Assembly (NCBI GenBank): GCA_949130485.1
Contig: OX422183.1
Coordinates: 30,742,316 to 30,806,315, forward strand
DNA: 64,000 bases
Source of the DNA: Agelas oroides
Lineage: Eukaryota; Porifera; Demospongiae; Agelasida; Agelasidae
Direction of reading: 5' to 3'
Below, piece by piece: positions 32,533-43,452 of the stretch (positions within the stretch are counted from its first letter, which is position 1; the number at the start of each line of letters is the position of its first letter). The notes under the pieces were generated by a model that was not told where the DNA came from, ran no database searches, and saw only the letters and a list, made by a program, of their open reading frames with translations. The position numbers and the translations under genes were made by a program.

Positions 32533-33128
32533 TACAAGACTTAAAAAAACATTAAAAATGTAAAAAGATGTAGGGATGGCATGCCAAAAAGTATGCAAAC
32601 AAGGTAGGGATAATGCAGGAAAGCAAAGGTCAACATATTGGCAAAGCCCCATCCCTACATCATTTTCACACTACAGTTAGACAGTGCATGGGGGTCTTCT
32701 TAAAATGTTCACAAACTGGCAGTTCATGGCTGTAGCCTTGTTCTCAGGCCACTTCCTTCCCCCACGTGGCCTGGGAACAAGGCTAGTATGACCCTATTGG
32801 TAGCATTATGTTATACGGAACCTCTTCAACAACCTAAGCAGTGAGTTAGAGTAGACTGCAGATTTATGATATGTGTCATTAAAGTACATGGCATGGTTTT
32901 AGCCTCGTCCCCAGGCCACTTTCCTTCTCCCACATGCCGGCTCAGGAACGAGGCTATAAATATAATCTAGCAGCATTGCATCAGCTGTAGTGTGAAAAAG
33001 ATGTAGGGATGGGGCTTTGCCAATATGTTGACCTTTGCTTTCCTGCATTATCCCTACCTTGTTTGCATACTTTTTGGCATGCCATCCCTACATCTTTTTA
33101 CATTTTTAATGTTTTTTTAAAGTCTTGT
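32533..33128. mobile_element. Inverted-repeat element with nested TGTAGGGATGG and GTTCCCAGG hairpins
   Basis: Arms 32533-32676 and 32986-33128 are inverted copies. Each holds a complete TGTAGGGATGG...CCATCCCTACA unit (32570-32665 and 32999-33094). The loop contains two further palindromes, 32732-32785 (TAGCCTTGTTCTCAGGCC) and 32900-32956 (TAGCCTCGTCCCCAGGCC). The arrangement parallels 19368-20186. Confidence 0.85.
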
Positions 33129-33129
33129 T

Positions 33130-34850
33130 TCTGTACTTTTTTTGATGTTAATCTCAGTTATAGTTAGACCTAAGCCAAAGAAGAATATTTCAAGTGTAAC
33201 CACAACACCAGAACTTGAAACGGCGTTGACAGTTTTAATAGTAGTGGTTACAGGCATGTAATAATATAGCCAGCTAGAACCTGCTGAAGGGCCAACCACT
33301 CTCCCCAAACTTTGTGAAACCAATTTCATGATTCAGTTGTCAATCACATGACGACTGACCAGCTGCAGCACAGAAAACTATCTGATCATACTGACAACTG
33401 ACCATCCTGGCTTTACAGTTCACTAAAGCTGTGAGTAGGCTATTTTTAGTGTAGCTGCAAGTAGGCAGCTGAATGCAGCGCCTTACCTACGTGGTGTTCA
33501 TAAGCCTTGCCCAATGCTGCGGGGGGAAAAGACCGTGCCAGTCATGCCTGCTCGCTTGTGTACTCTCGCTTCCAGACCAATGACCGTGGTCTTTGGTCTG
33601 GGAACGAGACTTTGTGTGCGCATGCGTACAAAATTAGAAAATGGCGTCCTAAGCAACGGACAGCAGCCTCAGAGTGTTGTGAATGGCTTTTATTGACCAG
33701 GGTGAATTTGAAGCTATGAAGACGCTGAGTGGTCGTAGAGCTCCGCGCTGTGATAAGCATCAGTTTTGTGCTAAAATGACGGTGAGTACTTAAACAGTTT
33801 GCGAGATATCGTTGTTTGAACAAAAGTCGTAACAAGAAAGAAAGAAAGAAAGAATACGAAAAATGGCACTTTTGCTATCGCACACTTTTGAGTTTAGCTG
33901 TCTTCCGTGTGGCTTTTGGCCACTTATATGAGTCTTGCTGATCACAAAGGCACTCAAAGAGGAGGCCTGGACGCTTAAATAAGTTTTAAGCGTGTTTGTG
34001 GTGAAGTTATACGGCTTTTGCTTAGTATTGCATATATTGCGCGTCGGCGCCATCCCTACATAGAGAGTCTACCGACTCTCTGATAAATGTCAACTCATTT
34101 TTGTATGTACATAGTGTCATGCTTCAAATGGCACATACCTATGTGCATAAATGCTGTAGTATAAGTTCTAGTAGCTATAACTATTGTTTGTTTTAGTACA
34201 ATTTTGACATTTATAACTTGGTGTATGTCATACTTATAATATTTTGCTTACAGTCTACAGTGTTTCATTGGAAATTGCATGTAAAAGCTCCACCCACTAA
34301 CTGAGTGATCAGCTGCATGACAGTTGACACAATGCTGATTTTGCACACCATTTTTGACACACTGAATAACACTTCTAGCACACTTGCTAATTTGTATTTT
34401 GCGCGCGTATAGTATTCAAGAAAATCAGTATAGTAATTATTGTTTGTAATACTAATCTGTTGCGTCATGGGCACAAGATTTGAACTTAGTGCCCCCCATA
34501 CACCAATAGGCATGCAGCTTTCTATTTTGTTTCCGTACTTGTATTCGTACCTTCATTTCCATACTTCGGTTTCTACTTGCCCGCTTTGCTGCTGCTTGGC
34601 TTTCACACAGTATTGTGAATAATGCATGATCTTGAAACCAAAAGGCCACAACATGAAGAACTAGAGAAGCAATAACGTGCTGGCAAGAAACATAGATATA
34701 AATTACTTGGATAACTGCATGAATCACTTGCCAGATGGCAGTTCTCGGAACGCACAAAACCTATGATTACAACAGTAATAATAAATGCCTATATATCTCT
34801 CAGCTGCAACTCTAAAACAGCTATTTATTACTAGTCCTTGCAGAGCTACA
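33130..34850. other. Mostly gene-free stretch with one candidate first exon
   Basis: At 33683-33781, ATG opens 33 codons (MAFIDQGEFEAMKTLSGRRA, later CDKHQFCAKMT) ending exactly at a donor GTGAGT. It lies 65 bp after an NRF1-like TGCGCATGCGTA and a YY1-like AAAATGGCG. That looks like a CpG-type promoter with a first exon, but no second exon was recognised. The tail of this exon resembles 5690-5720. An (AAAG)n run is at 33832-33853. Confidence 0.35.
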
Positions 34851-34857
34851 CCAGTCT

Positions 34858-35957
34858 TTAGAGCAGCAACATAGCCATCACAACCAATATCATCAGGAAA
34901 AGTGCTTTGACAAACTTGGGTGCTTCAGCGGAGCTCAGTGTGCTCGTCTCCAAGTTGCAAAATCCCGGCGTATCAATACCACAACTGGACCACACGCTGT
35001 TCTGTAAGGCAGTGAATTGAGAAATTCTGGTAAGAGTGGTGATATTTAATACGTTGATGCAACACCCACTATTACTACTAGCAGTATTTAGGGCATTCCG
35101 ACAGCCGGCTCTGCAGGTAGATCGCGAGTTGCAATTTGATGACGCTCGAATTATATCGAATATCGAACTGGTGACTTGTTCATGACACAGCCTGCCGGCA
35201 TCGTTCCTTGCACACCCACCCCTCACTGCGGCGCGTTGCACCGAATGTAGTATGCAATGAGTGGGTTACCACATCTCGGCTCACAAATGGACCGGGGTCT
35301 CATTACTTTCACGCCGTTTCATGTCCCCTGTCACATGACCCAGGTGCAGGGTGAAAGCCGCATTACGTCGCACTTACACCACACTGCCACAAGTGGCATC
35401 GCACAAGGTGTTTGTCACTTTTTAAGAATAAAACCCATTTCCTGGCCCTAGCCCTAACCCTAACCCTAACCTGTATACTGAGCCCTAACCATTACACCAC
35501 AAGCAATTTCAAAGGACCATGCACACTTTTCCGTCTAATGTGTACCGCTCAACCATCATACAAGTGCCATACTACGCATGCGCAATGCACGCTCCACACA
35601 CACATATCACGTGAGGGGGCATGAAACGACGTGAAAGTATTGAGACCCAATGGAACCGAAAGCCGTGGTGATTTCAGCAGAGTTAATCAGCGAGCCTTGC
35701 AAGGCAGATGACAATGCAACGATGTTAGATCTAGACGTACAGTTTTGCGGATAGTTTGCGAGAAAATTTTGCAAATTGTTTGTGATGCATGTTGCGTATG
35801 CCGGAGTCGTCGTCTGGCGTTTGTTGATGGAGCTTTTCGTCAGTAATTGCACTGCTTCGAGAGCGCCTTGAACAGCTGGAGAAGTCACTTTCGGCCGGCA
35901 ATGACCACCAGTGATCAGCAACACAACCAGGCCTACTATCACTGCTGCATTCATCAT
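34858..35957 (-). pseudogene. Disrupted paralogue of the anchored Cys-rich protein
   Basis: The 5' part (35957 to 35649) encodes a signal peptide MMNAAVIVGLVVLLITGGHC and SINKRQTTTPAYATC, colinear with 22636-23406. It is cut by a 354-bp element at 35648-35295. The 3' part resumes with SICEPRCGNP, reaches RCNAPQ and then a TGA (about 35227), because a small deletion shifts the frame. It then continues in another frame through SGCCINVLNITT, IDTPGFCNLE and SSAEAPKFVK to the hydrophobic C-terminus at 34858. There are two independent lesions, so the gene is dead. The hydrophobic tail and most cysteines are well kept, implying fairly recent loss. Confidence 0.88.
35295..35648. mobile_element. 354-bp TIR element inserted in a gene
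   Basis: The ends are inverted: GGGTCTCATTACTTTCACG at the left and CGTGAAAGTATTGAGACCC at the right, with pairing continuing through CGTTTCATG.CCCC. The flanks are AATGGACCG (35286-35294) and AATGGAACCG (35649-35658), a 9-bp target duplication with one extra A. Removing the insert and one flank restores the reading frame seen in the intact paralogue (AFRSICE against AYRVVCE). The interior contains telomere-like CCCTAA repeats (35451-35472). Confidence 0.85.
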
Positions 35958-35959
35958 CT

Positions 35960-37340
35960 CTTGAACTGAAAGCTATAGCTGAGAAAAGCAGTCAGCACAA
36001 GTTGATCTCTCCAATCACCAATTTGACTTCCTGCTTATTTATAGTAGTGAGTAAAATCCTATAAGCCATGCATACTTATACAACAGCCGTCTAACAAATT
36101 AGGATTCCTCAATTAACTAACTTACCACAGATAGTAGCACGGTAGTAGGACATAATTTTATGAGGAAAAATTTTACTTCCATGAATAGTTGTAGAGACAA
36201 TGATATAACTGCATGAACACAAACTAGCCCTGAAGAATTGGTGCAGGCAGGGATGAGAACCCATGCACTTTATATTTATGTGGCCTTAGTTCAAGTGCAT
36301 GCATTTGTGAGCAGCAACACAATGGCAGCTCTCAAAGTGGTTTATACACCCCCCCCCCCCCCCCCCCGTAGTGGTAGCAGATGTTGTTGGGAGATGTGCA
36401 TGCTTTCTCACTAATCTGGACCTGAAGAGATGGTTGCAAGTATGGAGGGCTTCTCTTGCATGTTGCTGCTAGGATGCAATCATGAGAATCTACCCTGCAT
36501 TGACAACTGTTAAGAACACAATCTGTGGTAGGGAGAGAGTTGCTCTGGGAACAAGGCTAAGTTGCCACACAAAGAGCACTTTTGGATCAACTTAGTATGC
36601 GAAAGTAATGACTTTGCACGACAAGTTAGGCTGTGTTCACGGACATCAAGGTGAGCACAATGCCAGCCTCTGTCATGGTGTGTACAAAAGTCAGAATAGC
36701 TGCCTAGAGATTGCTTTCTCAGACATAGCCACATTCTAGTTGGTATTCATCTACCCCAATTGAAGACTACTGACTCAGCACTACGGAAAATTTTGTAAGT
36801 GTGACCATCCCAGCTTCCCAATTTGTTGGGCTGGGCCTGGGAACAAGACTGGATAAAAGTGCACTGATTACAATGCAGTAGGCCCTGACCCATGTGACCA
36901 AAAAAATGCTAAGAACACCAGACCCTCTTTTTCATACATGCACGAGTGTCTGGGGATGAAGATGAGACTAGGAATGAGGTTACAAAAAGGGGAATAGCAG
37001 ACATAAATGACACTAGTATATGTGGTATAGCAACTCACACTGAGCCTATCAATGCCATGAAAAACTGCAACATTTGTTTTTTAGCAACTAGTTTGACAGT
37101 CACCTGTCAGGTAGAGCCTTAACTCACACCTGGAATGCCTGAGTGCAATCATCTTGGCTCGATTGACCTCAAATCCTCTCCAAGATCTGGAAAAAGATAA
37201 TGTATGCCCTCACAACCATGCAAATGTCATTTATGTGTTTAGTATAGACTGCATCAGACACCCTTCCTTAAATGGAGAACTCAGTGTGGGCCTTGTTCCT
37301 CGTGCAAAGGAATCAACAACCTTGTGCGATACATAAATCT
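35960..37340. other. Gene-free stretch
   Basis: The minus-strand promoter of the disrupted paralogue may be here: ACTATAAATAAG lies about 85 bp upstream of its ATG. A run of 19 C is at 36349-36367. Single CTGGGAACAAGG half-sites occur at 36544 and 36837. No gene is supported. Confidence 0.35.
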
Positions 37341-37500
37341 GATTGTAGTATTCAATAATTAGGTTACCACATCTTGGTTCACAAAGCACCCTGTAACTCA
37401 TGCATGGTGAGTACAGATGTGTCCCTGCTTAGAAACCCAGTTAACTCAGAGGCACAATCTTTGGATAGAATTTGAGAAAGTCTTGCAAACTGTATTGCAT
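37341..37500 (-). pseudogene. Decayed third copy of the anchored Cys-rich protein
   Basis: GGTTACCACATCT, GGTTCACAAA.CACCCTGTAA, AAACCCAGTTAAC and GAAAGTCTTGCAAA follow the order of 23095-23240 in the intact gene, with many changes. Only the part around CEPRCGNP and the upstream 40 codons can be seen. There is no open frame. Confidence 0.65.
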
Positions 37501-37616
37501 GTTCAGATCATGAAAAAGGTGGATCAGTGGAATTTTGTGCACATACTACATGTCATATTACTGGCATTTACTCTATGCCAATTTGTGATGTTTTTACAGC
37601 TGTAGGTATGTAGGCA

Positions 37617-38550
37617 TTTAGGTATCTACCAGTAGTCAAGGAAATATGTCCACCTAAAAATAATACCTGGTCCTTCAGGTCAAGGTTCTTACAGATCATT
37701 TTCCCTTGAGTAAACAGGATGGGCTAAACCCACTTTGCCATAGCAACCAGACTCCTAAGTCAACTTCCAAACTGTTTTCAGCTCCACAGCTATAGTCTGT
37801 GTGCAGAAACATCCACATGCAAAATACCAACACCAATTTCCCTGCTGGTATTGGTACTACCCCACTTGACAATAATTTTATAGCTTAGCATGTATTTGAA
37901 CCCATAAATGAACTTCTTATAGTAACAATATATAGTTTGTTTGTTGTTTAACAGCTCTGATAAGCCAAAACGAAAGCCGCAGGACCAGTAACTACTCTCG
38001 AGTGGAGGAAGAGAAGGAATAGGTATATATGGAGGAAGAGGGAGGAGGAGGGAGTGCATATGGAGGAGCAGAAGGCGGCAGGGGAGGAGCATACCATTGC
38101 ATGTCTCATACCATGTAGTGAAATAAACCCACCTTAACAATTGCTCCATCTCTTCCTCCAGTCAGAGCTCTTACAATGTGGCCTTGAGTATTTTTTTTTA
38201 TAACTATCATGACTGGCTGATTGCATATTCATAACAGTAGTTAAACTCAGACTCGCTTCGTTACAGAGCTTCAATGCTACCCTTGGCAAGTGGTGAATGC
38301 TCCATCCCCAAACTGTTTTCAGCCCCGCCCTAGTCTGTTTGTACAGAAAAATTCCACATGCTAAATAGAAACAACAACATCCAGACTGGTGTTGATACTC
38401 TCCCAATTGACACTACAAGTCAAGTTTCATACCAAAATTGAAATAGGAGCAACAACGTTCCTGTTGGTATTGGTACTAGCCAACTTGTACTTCATACCAA
38501 CAGGATGTACGTGTTTGAACCCATGATTGCACTAACAAACCACGGTATTG
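37617..38550 (+). repeat. Dispersed duplication, copy 2 (partner 26105-26930)
   Basis: Matches 26105-26930 in order, with about 200 bp extra including a purine-rich GGAGGAAGAGG tract (38005-38090). Confidence 0.8.
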
Positions 38551-38699
38551 ATAGTCTCAGCACATGTACTCATCCCACTACTTAACAGACATTCATTCCC
38601 CAAACATACTAAGTAACCTCGCTATTATGGACCATTTAGCTAGCCTTAATCTAAATCTCAGGCATCAGGGAGGATTCCTTGCTTTCCTGTACTGTACAA

Positions 38700-38835
38700 A
38701 ATGCATGGCTGCTATGCAACTGACATTCATGCACAAGATATGTAGCAGTCCTCATCTCCCAGTCACCCCAGCACATGTACAGACGATGATGCCTGGTAAA
38801 GACCAAGTCACATCCTGCACAGTGGGCAACTTCTG
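38700..38835 (+). pseudogene. Decayed Penelope-type repeat with hammerhead relic
   Basis: The plus strand aligns with the minus strand of 10737-10860. The ribozyme region is 38761-38829: AGTCACCCCAGC, then CGATGAT in place of CTGATGA, GCCTGGTAAAGACC in place of stem II, AAGTC in place of GAAAC, and ATCCTGCACAGTGGG. The core is mutated, so it should be inactive. No RT frame accompanies it, so this is probably a solo terminal repeat. Confidence 0.65.
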
Positions 38836-39504
38836 ATACAGTCAAAGCTTTCTATACCTAGAAGCCGTATAGCTCTGTAGGTTAATGGTCTTACAACTAA
38901 GCCTTCTTTACATAGTTGGAAAGGTACCTTTGAACTAGGACTTATTTGCTTTAACACAGCCAGCAAAGTTGATCAGGATTTGTTCTATCAAATGTCAGTG
39001 ACTCTAATTGAAAGTGGTACACACTCTCTAGCCGTCTAATTCGAAAACCATTAGATAAATCTGCTGCAAATAGCAGTGTTAGTCCAGCTACTAGGTGGGA
39101 TTGTGAAAACCCCATTGACTCTCAGTGGTCACATATAAATAGACTAACTTTGCAGTGAGGAAACATGAGCTTGGAGCTATTGAGCACATATTTTCTCACA
39201 GCAAGTCTATTTATGTGGGAATAAGTTCATGGAGATTTGTGCAGCATATCTTTTCTTTGCGACTTCTTTGCAAATGCATTCTCAGTGAACCTTTGCTTGC
39301 AGTAATGCGCTTCAACTGGCAACCATGTTCACTCAGCACAACTGGAGTGACTTCTCGAACTCAACTTTCAAAGCTCCTAAGTTGTGTGACCACAATATTT
39401 TCGGCACTGGAAAATCAAATTTCATCTAAAGGGAAAGAAAGAGAGAATTGTTAAATTGGTAATTATCTATTTTTGTGGAGGACAAATAATTGGTGTTAAG
39501 GTAG

Positions 39505-39735
39505 CATGCAAAACGTGTAAATCATTGGCAACAAATCTGGATTCTAAGCTCACGGATCATCTCCTAGTCACAAAATAGTAATTCTTACAAATTTAAGTGT
39601 CTGTATAATTGGAGATTTTACTAGTTTCCTGTCAGCATCTGCATCATTAATTTGTTTATAATTAAGTTTGTTAAGATGTGGTCTGGCGGAACTCTTGATG
39701 TGGTGGTTGGAACTTTTAAGATAAGCTTTGATCGA
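39505..39735 (+). repeat. SCRP 3'-flank-like relic, copy 1
   Basis: GTCTGTATAATTGGAGATTT, AATTAAGTTTGTTAAGATGTGG and CTTGATGTGGTGGTTGGAAC match the 3' flank of SCRP2/4 (2860-2905, 15115-15235). No exon 2 with cysteines precedes it. A second such relic lies at 40500-40745, about 1 kb on. Confidence 0.6.
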
Positions 39736-40499
39736 CTTAAAGCAAAAGAAGCAGCTTAGTAGAGTGATGTAGTGTTGCTAGGTAATGTTGAGTGAGTAGT
39801 GAAGCAAACTTCCGTGTAGCAGCTGCTAAGCAGCAGCAGAGAGGCCACAGTGGCCAACAATGCATTAGTTATGTAGTCCCAGGTATAGTGGTTGTACGAA
39901 CACTTGGAAGCATGTACTGATTTGAAACATGCTGGTGGTTAGAACAGCATATAGAGTGGCCAAGTTGGATGTCAGCTGAGTGAAAACTGGGGGTTATGAA
40001 TATAAGCTACTCTAGCACCCCACCCCATATAACCATAACTCTAACTCTAACACTAGGACTAACTCTGATTCTGATTTTGTAACCCTGGTGATTTTTGTAG
40101 TGGTTGTTGTTGTTTTCGTTTATGTTTTTTTTCCTTTTTTTTTTGTGAACCTTTTCCGTCAGCCTTGCATCCCACCCTCGTTATGTACATTGAAGGTCAG
40201 CCCATCCTGGTGGTTGCTAATATGTCTGACTGCTAATCCCTTACCTCCTTTTCTTCATATTTCCGAAGATCACTGTATTTTGCATCACCATGCAAGGTTT
40301 TCTTTGTTCAACTCCATGGTGATACTGGCATGGAACACCTGGAAATTCTGGTTCTGTGTTCAAATTTTCACAGTCACTTTTCTATGAAGTTCTTGTGTCT
40401 GCTCCAAGTTATCTACTATACACCCTCATAATGCAGCCCACATCTGTGAAGCCAAACATCCTTGTAACAGCAGCCGCTGCAAACTTTACAGTAAAACTG

Positions 40500-40745
40500 C
40501 AGACCTCAACCCTACATTTTCAAGGTCGACAAATCTGGAATCCAAGTTGATAGACTTCTTCGCCTTCTTAAACTGTAAGCAAATAGTGAGTTTTAGGAGT
40601 TCTTCAACCTTTCACTGTCCGTAAAATTGGGGATTTCCCAGCTTCCTGTCAGCTTTGGCATTCAATAATATGCTTATAATTAAATTAGTTAAGATGTGGC
40701 CTGGCGGAACCCCTGATGTGGTCGTCGGAACTTTGAACGTAAGTG
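40500..40745 (+). repeat. SCRP 3'-flank-like relic, copy 2
   Basis: AAATCTGGAATCCAAGTTGA, TAATTAAATTAGTTAAGATGTGG and CGGAACCCCTGATGTGG parallel 39505-39735 and the SCRP flanks. It suggests further array units once existed here. Confidence 0.6.
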
Positions 40746-41700
40746 TCACGTTAAGTTTGGACCCTGAGGACTACCCTGAAAAAATTGTCCTCCTTCCATG
40801 CACCACCGTACCAAGCTGGAAAGCCTTGTTTAACTTGTGCCGATTGTGAGTAGATGTCCTATGTTCATTCACTATACTTTGACACCAGTACGAGCTTATT
40901 CATGCGTCACACAGCGCTGACAGCAGCGATTGTGGATGACGGCTCTTTGTAGCACGTTCGCTTCGCGGAATTCCTTAGTTGGACGGTTCGAAACGGGTTG
41001 TACAACGCTATAGCGGAGTAAGTTCGCAAATCTAAAATTTTCTATAACATTTGCTGGCCGGTGTCATAGTATATTTCATCTGTGTGATATTTTCTCCCCC
41101 CGGATCCAGAGGTGTAAGGATACGGCCTTTCCCGCGGACTTGCTTGCTTACACTAGGACGGAAACTCCGCCCATGGTGTGTAATCTGCGGGTAATGCGAA
41201 GCGGGCTGTCTACTCGTTATACGGCAAAAAAGAGCCCAAAACACCTACAGCCAAGCTTCTGTGATGGCTACATTGCAACAATCCGACGTGATGTGATGCA
41301 AAATCCACAGTATCAGGAAGGATGGGCGTGAAATTACTTGAAGTGATTACGCGTCGAGCTAGCGTCGTTCCCGTGCCCCACGCAAACATTTTGGTTTGCG
41401 CGCGGAAAAAAAGCCTGCAACTAGGATCGTGCATCGTCTTGCTGGTCACGCCTCTGGCCAGCGACATGGTTGAGGAGGACAAGGATCTCGGGGACCTAGA
41501 CAAACGACTGCATACATGGTCATGGTAAAGCAGGCCTGAGAGAACACTTTGCCTTATGTAGCTAGCTAATACAAATCGGTAGTAAATGTTTAGTATTTCA
41601 CCGATGGTTGTCATTCTCAGTTAGAAACTAGATACCCTTGGCCTAGATACAAGTGCTCCGCCGGAGGAAATGCCGGCCGTACCATTGCCGCCGGCTGTCT

Positions 41701-41811
<111 letters not shown>

Positions 41812-41814
41812 ATC

Positions 41815-42660
41815 TATGGCAGTTGTATAGTCAAAACTATGTCTGAGCCTCTATCTGTAAATTGATGAGAAATTTTACTACATACTTTTAGACCTACCAA
41901 CCACAGAGGTTTAGCTTGCAGTTTCTATGTATGTCTTAGAGTGTGGATGGCTAATGCAGTCTATGACATGCAGAGAGAGGAGAGAGAGAAGAAAGGAGTA
42001 GCACATGACAGGATGGAAAGGTCATCTGCATGGGGTCATATAGACTTAGATAAGACCAACACTGGAACTCTGCTCGTGCAATGGTACATCAGCTAGCTAA
42101 TTAAAGCACAAATCTACTCACTAATTTTGAAAATAGTGACTCAACTTCCTGTCCCCGTCTTTGGCAACAAAAGTTATACCTCAGACAAATTGTGTTATCC
42201 ATTTGTGATCATGCAATGTGGGGAGGGGGAAACAAAACCCTTATAGTTATCAGGCACTCCTTTGATCTGATGGAAAGCAGAAGCACTTGATTAGGCAATC
42301 TTGGAAATACTCCGGAGGAGGTCATGTCATGCACCGCTTGATTGGGAACAGGTATAAAAATAAACACAGGTGAGCATCTCGCAAGCAAGAAGAGCAAACA
42401 CTTAACCAGTGAAAAAAGGAGAATCCAGAACATACAATCAAGCAGCAAGAAAACCATCAACTCGTCAAAATGCAGGGACTGCTGAAACTTCTCTTCGTCT
42501 GTGGCATCCTTCTGGCTGTGACAGCTGACACTCAAGCTTTAGCTGTAAGTCATGGCATAAAATAAGAGGTCTCTGTAACCGGAACACCTCTCCATCTATC
42601 CAGGTGCCAGCTAAGAAGCCACTGAATTTTTAATTTTAGTAGGATACATTTGCTTTACTT
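41815..42660 (+). repeat. SCRP upstream/intron block, third copy
   Basis: Aligns with 1420-2345 (CTGTAAATTGATGAGA, GACCTACCAACCACAGAGG, TTGACTTCCTGTCCCC-like segments, promoter blocks, exon 1 and the start of the intron). This unit lies about 27 kb from the main array. Confidence 0.85.
42219..42363 (+). promoter_or_regulatory. SCRP5 promoter with TATA box
   Basis: TATAAAAATA starts at 42353, 117 bp before the ATG. AAACAAAACCCTTATAG, CACTCCTTTGATCTGATGG and GGAGGAGGTCATGTCATGC are conserved. Confidence 0.65.
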
Positions 42661-43452
42661 GCTTAATAAGAAATATAAAATATTTTAGCAAGCATGTACA
42701 TGTTGGCATTGCATGTTACTCGTGCTGCGCACTCGTAACAATACAGACGGCAACAAACTCGTGACATTTTCCGGTCAGTATAGCTTTGTACTATGGTGAT
42801 ATATTAGCACATGTACAATATGATAGTAAAGACACATGCATCAGCTTATCCTACAGAAACATATGAACACTAGCCTCGTTCCCAGGCCCCGCCCAGCTTT
42901 TAGTTCGGTAAAACGGGAGATCGAGAGGGCCTGGTACCTTTTTTCACGTGAGTGACGTCAGGATAGAAAGGAAGGGTTTAATTGTGCGTGGGCGCAATGG
43001 GCCTAGAGAACAGCAAAAAGAGCCAAGGTACCAGGTAACTTACCATACGTATCTAGCTAGCGGGGGGCGACTGTCATACACACCAAGCGTTGAGCGTGTA
43101 GTCGGTTGAAGATACGTGAAACGCAGCCCGTTAATTTCGCCGCCATTTTTCGATTACGTCATGCTCACGTGAGAAAAGTTACTGATTAAAACTCTTAAGT
43201 ATCTGAACCCGATATCACTGGCAGTATAACATAGCAAGCACTTGATCAGAAGCTATTATCAAAGAAGCATATCATATAAGTGAATATTCTTTTCTCCTTT
43301 CTCTACAGCCTCGCTCATCATGCTCATGTACTGCAATACAGGACCCAAGAAAACCAGTGCAAGTTGGTCCAGGAGACGATCTGTGCAAATTTGCCTCAGA
43401 TATTAGCACATGTCACCTTAGCTCTGGCTGCCAGTGGATTTGTCCACACTAG
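42470..43452 (+). CDS. SCRP5: two-exon secreted Cys-rich peptide, CSC variant
   Basis: Exon 1 is 42470-42544 (MQGLLKLLFVCGILLAVTAD then TQALA), donor GTAAGT. Exon 2 is 43309-43452 after TCTCTACAG, stop TAG at 43450. The intron is 764 bp, phase 0, and holds a CpG-rich insert around 42710-43190. The product is 72 residues. The mature part begins PRSSCSCTAIQDP: the usual adjacent CC is split by an inserted Ser codon, and the next loop is 18 residues (VQVGPGDDL) instead of 16. The x8, x5 and x3 spacings and QWICPH end are kept. Both exons are open with good splice sites, so it should be functional. It is isolated from the main array. Confidence 0.8.

Larger units (their letters stand above)
38850..41700. 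other. Unassigned stretch
   Basis: Apart from the two flank relics, I could not support a gene. Open segments at 39155-39454 and 40150-40560 have protein-like fragments (LHPTLVMYIEGQPILVVAN after CGTCAG at 40161) but are broken by stops. 41040-41540 is CpG-rich without clear exons. Confidence 0.3.

Noticed and set aside
38870-38935. tRNA-like segment GCTCTGTAGGTTAATGG
   Set aside because: No B box at the right distance and no acceptor-stem pairing.
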